DNA of 64,000 nucleotides from Stutzerimonas stutzeri (lineage in GTDB: Bacteria > Pseudomonadota > Gammaproteobacteria > Pseudomonadales > Pseudomonadaceae), in contig NZ_CP073105.1 of NCBI RefSeq assembly GCF_018138085.1, positions 186,001 to 250,000 of the forward strand, written 5' to 3'. A program made the position numbers and the translations under genes. The notes under the pieces are model-generated. The model worked only from the letters and a program-made list of their open reading frames with translations. It was not told where the DNA came from and searched no databases. Below, piece by piece: positions 58,689 through 64,000 of the stretch; position 1 is the first letter of the stretch, and every line of letters begins with the position of its first letter.

Positions 58689-59540
58689 TCAGGCGTTCTG
58701 GCGGATGCCGGCGACCAGCCAGGGCTGGTTCTCGCCCTGCGCACGCTCCATGCGCCAGCTTTCGCTGAACGGCTCGCCCTGGTCGAAGCGCGAGTTCTTC
58801 GAGACGCCGACGAAGGTCAGGGTGGCGATGGTCTTGTCGGCCTGGTCGTCCACGCCGTCGAGCTGGATGTCCAGGTTGTCGATGTAGGTCGACTGGTAGG
58901 CGTCGCCAATCTCGGCGCGTTCGCGCTTGAGGAATTCGAACAGCTGCGGGGTGACGAACTCGGCGATCTTGTCCATCTCGTTGGCGTCCCAGTGCTGCTG
59001 CAAGGACATGAAATGCTCGCGCGCCGCGGCGACGAAGCTCTGCTCGTTGAACCAGGCAGGTGCATTGATCACGGCCGCGGCGACCGGGGCGGCGCTGCTG
59101 CCACCGAAGATCGAGTTCTGCGCCGGCATTTCGCGCTGTAGCGGAGCGTTCCCATGCCCGTGTCCGGCCATGGCCGGCTGTTGCTGCTGGCGACGGCGGG
59201 CGGCAAGGAAGCGGAACAGCAGGAAGGCGATACCGCCGAAGATCAGGATATCCATGAACTGGAGACCTTCGAAGCCGTCACCCATGAACATCGAGGCGAG
59301 CAGGCCACCGGCTGCGAGGCCGGCCAATGGGCCGAGCCAGCGCGAGGCACCGCTGGTGGCGGCTGGCGTCTGGCGGCCTGCCTGAGTCGGGGTGGCCTGG
59401 GTCTGCTGGGGCGCCTGGCGAGTTTGATGGCTGGGCGCCGAGCCAAAGCTCTTGCCGCCGCCGAAACGCTTGGCGTTGGCATCGAGGCTGAGGGTCAGGC
59501 CGATACACAGCGCCATGAAAATGCTGAGCACACGTTGCAT
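58689..59540 (-). CDS. Tim44-like domain membrane protein
   Basis: The 283-aa product starts MQRVLSIFMA at 59540, after AGGA. It has a signal peptide (ending DANA, about residue 22), a Gln/Thr/Pro-rich segment, two membrane helices at about 70-90 and 95-112 ('LGPLAGLAAGGLLASMFMGD', 'MDILIFGGIAFLLFRFLAAR'), and a C-terminal Tim44-like domain at about 155-280 ('SFVAAAREHFMSLQQHWDAN', 'LTFVGVSKNSRFDQGEPFSE'). Bacterial Tim44-like proteins are common and of unknown function. It is separated from selA by a strong hairpin. Confidence 0.85.
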   Translation of the reverse strand: MQRVLSIFMALCIGLTLSLDANAKRFGGGKSFGSAPSHQTRQAPQQTQATPTQAGRQTPAATSGASRWLGPLAGLAAGGLLASMFMGDGFEGLQFMDILIFGGIAFLLFRFLAARRRQQQQPAMAGHGHGNAPLQREMPAQNSIFGGSSAAPVAAAVINAPAWFNEQSFVAAAREHFMSLQQHWDANEMDKIAEFVTPQLFEFLKRERAEIGDAYQSTYIDNLDIQLDGVDDQADKTIATLTFVGVSKNSRFDQGEPFSESWRMERAQGENQPWLVAGIRQNA

Positions 59541-59675
59541 TTGGTAGTCCTGGTCGGATGAAGATACGGAGCAGATGGTGCACGCCCCGGTCGGGGCGCG
59601 CCAGTTGCAGAGTGTTTCGGGCTTTTGCGTCGCTGCGCTCGCCGGGGTGAACGGCAAGCGCAGCGTGGTGCGAGG

Positions 59676-60788
59676 TTAACGCCAGTTGTACAGCTCTTTC
59701 TCGGAGATCTCGTGCATCGGGGTGACCTGCGCCTGGAATGCCTTCATCGAGGCCCAGATGCGCCCGTTCAGCTCGCTCTGCGCGGCCAGATCGCCGAGCA
59801 CCTTGTCGGACTGTTCGCGCATGGCGGCAAGCACTTCGTCGGGGAAGCGCTTGAGCTGGGTGCCCTGTTGCTTGAGCTGCTCGAGGGCCATGGCGTTGTT
59901 GTAGACGTAATCGTCGACCATGTCGCGGCTGGCGGCCAGCGCCGCTTCGGTGAGGATGGCGCGCAGGTCGTCCGGCAGGCTGTCGAGGGCCTTCTGGTTG
60001 ACCAGCAGTTCCAGCACCGCCTGCGGCTCCTGCCAGCCCGGGTAGTAGTAGTACTTGGCGGCCTTGTGCAGACCGAAGGCCAGGTCGTTGTACGGGCTGA
60101 CCCAGTCGGTGGCATCGATGGCGCCGGTCTGCAGCGCGGTGAACACTTCACCGCCCGGCATGTTGACGGTGGTCGCACCGAGACGGGTCAGCACTTCGCC
60201 GCCCAGGCCGGGGGTGCGGATCTTCAGGCCCTTAAGGTCGTCCAGCGAGTTGATTTCCTTGTTGAACCAGCCGCCCATCTGCATGCCGGTATTGCCGACC
60301 ACCATGGGTTTGACGCCGTAGGGCGCGTAGGCTTCGTCCCAGAACTTCTGGCCGCCGCCGCGGGTCAGCCAGGCGTTCATCTCGCTGGTCGACAGGCCGA
60401 ACGGTACCGAAGTGAAGAACTGCGCGGTGGGCACCTTGCCCTTCCAGTAATACGCGGCGCCGTGGCCTAGCTCGGCGGTGCCGCGCGAGACGGCGTCGAA
60501 CACTTCAAGAGCCGGAACCAGCTCGCCGGCGGCGTAGACCTTGATAGTCAGGCGGCCGTCGCTCATGGCATTGACGCGATCGGCCAGCCGCTGGGCCGCC
60601 GTGCCCAGGCCCGGATAATTCTTCGGCCAGGCGGTAACCATCTTCCAGTTGAAGGTTTGCGGCGCTTCGCTGGCAGCGGCGGCCTTCGGCTCGGGGGTGG
60701 GTTCGACCTTCTTTTCGTCTTTACAGCCGAGGAGGCTGAGCGACGCAAGCACGGCAGCGGCAACACCAAACAAGTGACGACGTTTCAT
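59676..60788 (-). CDS. TRAP transporter substrate-binding protein (DctP/TakP family), lipoprotein
   Basis: The 370-aa protein from MKRRHLFGVA (60788; AAGGAA upstream) has a lipoprotein signal with lipobox LLGC (Cys22) and a TRAP solute-binding domain: 'WKMVTAWPKNYPGLGTAAQR', 'DLKGLKIRTPGLGGEVLTRL', 'TALQTGAIDATDWVSPYNDL' (with the ligand-binding Arg in KIRTPG). The TakP-like pattern 'WVSPYND' suggests 2-oxo acids. No DctQM membrane subunits are adjacent, so it is an orphan binding protein whose partner lies elsewhere. Confidence 0.88.
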   Translation of the reverse strand: MKRRHLFGVAAAVLASLSLLGCKDEKKVEPTPEPKAAAASEAPQTFNWKMVTAWPKNYPGLGTAAQRLADRVNAMSDGRLTIKVYAAGELVPALEVFDAVSRGTAELGHGAAYYWKGKVPTAQFFTSVPFGLSTSEMNAWLTRGGGQKFWDEAYAPYGVKPMVVGNTGMQMGGWFNKEINSLDDLKGLKIRTPGLGGEVLTRLGATTVNMPGGEVFTALQTGAIDATDWVSPYNDLAFGLHKAAKYYYYPGWQEPQAVLELLVNQKALDSLPDDLRAILTEAALAASRDMVDDYVYNNAMALEQLKQQGTQLKRFPDEVLAAMREQSDKVLGDLAAQSELNGRIWASMKAFQAQVTPMHEISEKELYNWR

Positions 60789-60843
60789 GAATGGCAATTT
60801 CCTTAGGCGATTTTATTAGTATGGGTACAGGTTGACGTAAACG

Positions 60844-63036
60844 TCATAGCGCTTCCAGTTTGGCATAACTGAGCATCAACCACTTGCTTCCTTCACTCTC
60901 GAAATTCACCTGCACGCGGGCCTGGGCGCCGGAGCCTTCGAAATTGAGAATGGTGCCCTCGCCGAACAGCGAGTGGCGAACGCGTTGCCCTAGGTTGAAG
61001 GGTGTTTCCGGCACATTGGCGCCGTCGAACAGCGAGCCGCCGCCCATGCCGCGGGTGTTGAAGCTGCGGCTGACGGTATTGCTCAGGCGCACTTCGCTGA
61101 TCAGCGCCGGCGGCAGTTCGCGCACGAAGCGCGAGACCTTGTTGTAGGTCTCGCTACCGTACAGCCGGCGGGTCTCGGCGTAGGTGATGATCAGCTGTTG
61201 CATGGCGCGGGTGATGCCGACGTAGGCCAGCCGTCGCTCTTCTTCGAGGCGACCGGGCTCTTCCAGGCTCATCTTGTGCGGGAACAGCCCTTCCTCCATG
61301 CCGACCAGGAACACCAGCGGGAACTCCAGGCCCTTGGCGCTGTGCAGCGTCATCAGTTGCACGCTGTCCTCGTGGTCACCGGCCTGCTGCTCGCCGGCCT
61401 CCAGCGAGGCGTGGTCGAGGAAGGCGGCCAGCGGGGTCTGCTCGTCCTCTTCGTCTTCGCTGTAGTTGTCGAAGGCGCGCGCGGCGGAGACCAGTTCCTC
61501 GAGGTTTTCCACCCGTGCCTGGGCTTTTTCGCCTTTCTCGTCGCGGTGATAGGCGAGCAGGCCGGACTGTTCGATGACCAGCTGCGCCATGTTGTGCAGC
61601 TGCATGCCTTCGACTTTCAGGGCGAGGGTATCGATCAGTTCGACGAAGCCATTCAGCGCGCTGGCGGCGCGGCCTGAAACCACCTTGGTGCCGACCGCCT
61701 GATGCAGTGCGGCCCACATCGAGGTGCTTTCCTGACGGGCCAGTTGCCGCAGGCACTCGACGGTCTTCTCGCCGATGCCGCGCGCCGGCACGTTGATCAC
61801 CCGCTCCAGCGCGGCATCGTTGTCGCGGGTCTGGATCAGGCGCAGGTAGGCCATGGCGTTCTTGATCTCGGCGCGCTCGAAGAAGCGCTGGCCGCCGTAG
61901 ATCCGGTAGGGGATTCGCTCGCGCAGCAGGGCTTCTTCGAGCACCCGCGACTGGGCGTTGGAGCGGTAGAGAATGGCGATCTCGCTGCGTGCCAGCCCTT
62001 CCTTGCGGATCGCGCTCTCGATGCTCTCGACCACGTAGCGGGCTTCGTCGTGTTCGTTGAAGGCGGCATACAGGCTGATCGGCTCGCCCTCGCAGCCCTC
62101 GGTCCAGAGCTCCTTGCCGAGGCGGCCCTGGTTGTTGGCGATCAGCGCGTTGGCGGCCTTGAGGATGCACGCGGTGGAGCGGTAGTTCTGCTCCAGGCGG
62201 ATGGTTTCGGCATCCGGGAAGTCTTCGCTGAACTGGTGCAGGTTCTCCACCCGCGCGCCGCGCCAGCCGTAGATCGACTGGTCGTCATCGCCCACCACCA
62301 TCAGGCTGTCGCCGCCCTTGGCCAGCAGGCGCAGCCAGGCGTACTGAACGGCGTTGGTGTCCTGGAACTCGTCCACCAGGATATGGCGGAAGCGCCGCTG
62401 GTAATGATCGAGCAGGCCCGGGTTGTCGCGCCACAGGTCCAGTGCGCGCAGCAAAAGCTCGGAGAAGTCGATCACCCCGGCGCGCGCGCAGGCCTCTTCG
62501 TAGGCCTGGTAGATGCTCAGCATGGTCGTCAGGAACAGGTCGCCGCTGGGCTGGATGTGCCTGGGCCGCAGGCCTTCGTCCTTCTGCCCGTTGATCCACC
62601 ACTGGGCCTGGCGCGCCGGCCAGCGCTGCTCATCGAGGCCGAGCTCACGGATCACCCGCTTGACCAGCCGCTGCTGGTCGTCGGAATCGAGGATCTGGAA
62701 GTTCTGCGCCAGCTTGGCTTCCTGCCAGTGCGCACGCAGCAGGCGATGCGCCAGACCGTGGAAGGTGCCGACCCACATGCCCTGCGGGTTGACCTTCATC
62801 AGTTGCTCGATGCGCTGACGCATCTCGGCGGCGGCCTTGTTGGTGAAGGTCACCGACAGGATCGAGTGCAAGGAAGCCCGTTCGACCTGGTGCAGCCAGG
62901 CGATGCGATGCACCAGCACGCGGGTCTTGCCCGAGCCGGCACCGGCGAGGACCAGATGACGACCCAGCGGCGCGGCCACGGCCTGGCGCTGGGCATCGTT
63001 GAGGGAGTTCAGAAGGAGAGAGAGATCATCATGCAT
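60844..63036 (-). CDS. uvrD: DNA helicase II UvrD
   Basis: UvrD is the 3'-5' SF1A helicase of nucleotide excision and mismatch repair. The 730-aa length agrees with the family. Motif I is at about residues 31-38 (AGAGSGKTRV), with 'SVTFTNKAAAEMRQRIEQLM', 'HILVDEFQDTNAVQYAWLRL', 'VVGDDDQSIYGWRGARVENL' (the GWRGA that separates UvrD from Rep) and 'RLAYVGITRAMQQLIITYAE'. The C-terminal Tudor-like RNA polymerase-binding domain is present ('GQRVRHSLFGEGTILNFEGS'). It stands alone, and no LexA box is obvious upstream. Confidence 0.95.
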   Translation of the reverse strand: MHDDLSLLLNSLNDAQRQAVAAPLGRHLVLAGAGSGKTRVLVHRIAWLHQVERASLHSILSVTFTNKAAAEMRQRIEQLMKVNPQGMWVGTFHGLAHRLLRAHWQEAKLAQNFQILDSDDQQRLVKRVIRELGLDEQRWPARQAQWWINGQKDEGLRPRHIQPSGDLFLTTMLSIYQAYEEACARAGVIDFSELLLRALDLWRDNPGLLDHYQRRFRHILVDEFQDTNAVQYAWLRLLAKGGDSLMVVGDDDQSIYGWRGARVENLHQFSEDFPDAETIRLEQNYRSTACILKAANALIANNQGRLGKELWTEGCEGEPISLYAAFNEHDEARYVVESIESAIRKEGLARSEIAILYRSNAQSRVLEEALLRERIPYRIYGGQRFFERAEIKNAMAYLRLIQTRDNDAALERVINVPARGIGEKTVECLRQLARQESTSMWAALHQAVGTKVVSGRAASALNGFVELIDTLALKVEGMQLHNMAQLVIEQSGLLAYHRDEKGEKAQARVENLEELVSAARAFDNYSEDEEDEQTPLAAFLDHASLEAGEQQAGDHEDSVQLMTLHSAKGLEFPLVFLVGMEEGLFPHKMSLEEPGRLEEERRLAYVGITRAMQQLIITYAETRRLYGSETYNKVSRFVRELPPALISEVRLSNTVSRSFNTRGMGGGSLFDGANVPETPFNLGQRVRHSLFGEGTILNFEGSGAQARVQVNFESEGSKWLMLSYAKLEAL

Positions 63037-63309
63037 GGCGCCATTCTAGCCGGAAACCATGCCGAGCCGCTCGTGCAACGGACGGACGCCAATCTGTCGC
63101 ACGCCAGGGGACTAGGCCTGGCTGACCAGCACGCGTAGGGTCTAGCATGAGGTTTGGCGGCCGGAAGATCGTCACGGTTTATACCTGGGGATAATCGCTG
63201 AGCGTCTTTGGTCGGGCCAGACTATGACCGTACGCTAGCGACGTGCCATTATCCGGAGGTGCTGCAGTGTCGACGATGCTGCTCCAGAACTTATTACAAG
63301 AACAATGCG

Positions 63310-64000
63310 ATGACCGATTCAGCACAAGCCAACCCGTCTACGGCCATGCACATACACAGCCCCGCTGCGTGTAGCCCAGCCGAAGTCGATCAGACCGAGC
63401 GTACCCGCGTGCTCTACGAGGGCTCGCGGCTCGCATTACTGCTGATGGCCCTATCCAGCCTGGTGTTTCTGTTCGTGCTCTGGGATACGGGCCCCGCTCC
63501 GAAGCTGATGGCCTGGTCGGGCTGGACGCTCCTGCTGGCGTTGTTTCGGCTGCACCAGAGCCACACCTTTGCCAAGGCCAGTGCCGAGGAACAGCAGCAG
63601 GCGCACTGGTTGCGATCATTCCTGGTGGCCAACACGCTCAGCGCGCTCACCCTTTGCTATGCCTTTCTCGAACTGGCGATAAGCGGGCCCTTTCTGCAGC
63701 AGACGGTGCTGCTCGGTTTGCTTGCCTCGGTCGTCGTCGCCGGGGGTGTGGCCTGCGGTGTATCGCTGCGGGCCTTCGGCACCTTCGTGATTCCCTGCTT
63801 GCTGCCGGCGGTGGCAATGCTGCTGGGCAGTGGCGAGCCGCAACTGCAGGGGTGGGGGGTACTCGGCGCGATCGTGCTGCTCACGCTGAGCATGATCGCC
63901 TGGCAGATGAACCGGCTGGTTACTACCAGTCTGCAACAGCGCTTGCACAATCAACAGTTGATCCGGCGCCTGGAGCGCATGCGCAGCGAGGCCATCGAGC
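63310..64000 (+). CDS. Membrane-bound sensor protein, 3' part beyond the window
   Basis: An open frame from ATG 63310 runs off the window end, so only 230 codons are seen. After a ~40-residue polar start there are about six membrane helices (from 'LALLLMALSSLVFLFVLWDT' to 'GAIVLLTLSMIAWQMNRLV'), arranged as hairpins like MASE-type or 7TM-type sensor modules. A coiled coil follows ('LQQRLHNQQLIRRLERMRSE') that would connect to a cytoplasmic output domain: histidine kinase, GGDEF or EAL, not visible here. The 273-bp gap to uvrD holds the divergent promoters. Confidence 0.7.
   Translation, partial: MTDSAQANPSTAMHIHSPAACSPAEVDQTERTRVLYEGSRLALLLMALSSLVFLFVLWDTGPAPKLMAWSGWTLLLALFRLHQSHTFAKASAEEQQQAHWLRSFLVANTLSALTLCYAFLELAISGPFLQQTVLLGLLASVVVAGGVACGVSLRAFGTFVIPCLLPAVAMLLGSGEPQLQGWGVLGAIVLLTLSMIAWQMNRLVTTSLQQRLHNQQLIRRLERMRSEAIE

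Overview
The window reads as a chromosomal segment of a Pseudomonas-group gammaproteobacterium, most likely of the Stutzerimonas (P. stutzeri) lineage. Codon use is GC-rich throughout. The kgu/ptxS, dctBD and selABC loci are laid out as in pseudomonads, and the intergenic repeats are of the 'GTAGGAGC...GCTCCTAC' kind common in that group. This is inferred from gene content, without database comparison.

Positions 1-26114 hold a near-complete second, lateral-type (Laf) flagellar gene set: fliG(partial)HIJ, flgMN, fliD-fliS-fliT-fliK-fliL-fliA-motA-motB (the lafBCDEFSTU order of Vibrio and Aeromonas), a ToxR-like membrane regulator with a small membrane partner, one flagellin (lafA), flgA, and flgBCDEFGHIJKL followed by an unassigned flagellar-cluster protein. 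Two strong sigma54 promoters, before fliD and flgB, are each preceded by clustered AAGCGGAA motifs that may bind the enhancer-binding activator. FlgJ carries a lytic-transglycosylase (SLT) domain instead of the usual glucosaminidase.

Positions 26130-44519 are metabolic and regulatory genes: a lactonase-like beta-propeller protein; a DGPF/YCII - SnoaL - DGPF/YCII - ECF42-type sigma cluster; the 2-ketogluconate operon kguEKTD with its repressor ptxS and two perfect PtxS palindromes; a DctB/DctD-type two-component system; an HD-GYP phosphodiesterase; a SulP permease with a tandem universal stress protein; and cyclopropane fatty acid synthase.

Positions 44722-58355 are a selA-selB-selC locus split by a 10.17-kb Pf1-like filamentous prophage (inovirus). 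The phage entered the 5' half of selC: 39 bp of the tRNA gene are repeated at the far end (54948-54986), so selC has lost its place directly behind selB and now depends on phage-end DNA for its promoter. The phage has the Pf core order (repressor, excisionase, small genes, ssDNA-binding protein, coat proteins, Zot ATPase, Rep, integrase). It also carries an AT-rich cargo operon that I read as a CmdTAC-like toxin-antitoxin-chaperone phage-defence module: an ADP-ribosyltransferase-like toxin, a small acidic antitoxin whose C-terminus resembles an ssrA tag, and a SecB-like chaperone. Paired palindromes precede this operon and a terminator follows it. It is the most interesting part of the window.

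Positions 58689-64000 return to housekeeping genes: a Tim44-like membrane protein, a TRAP-type substrate-binding protein, uvrD, and the 5' part of a membrane sensor gene that runs off the window.
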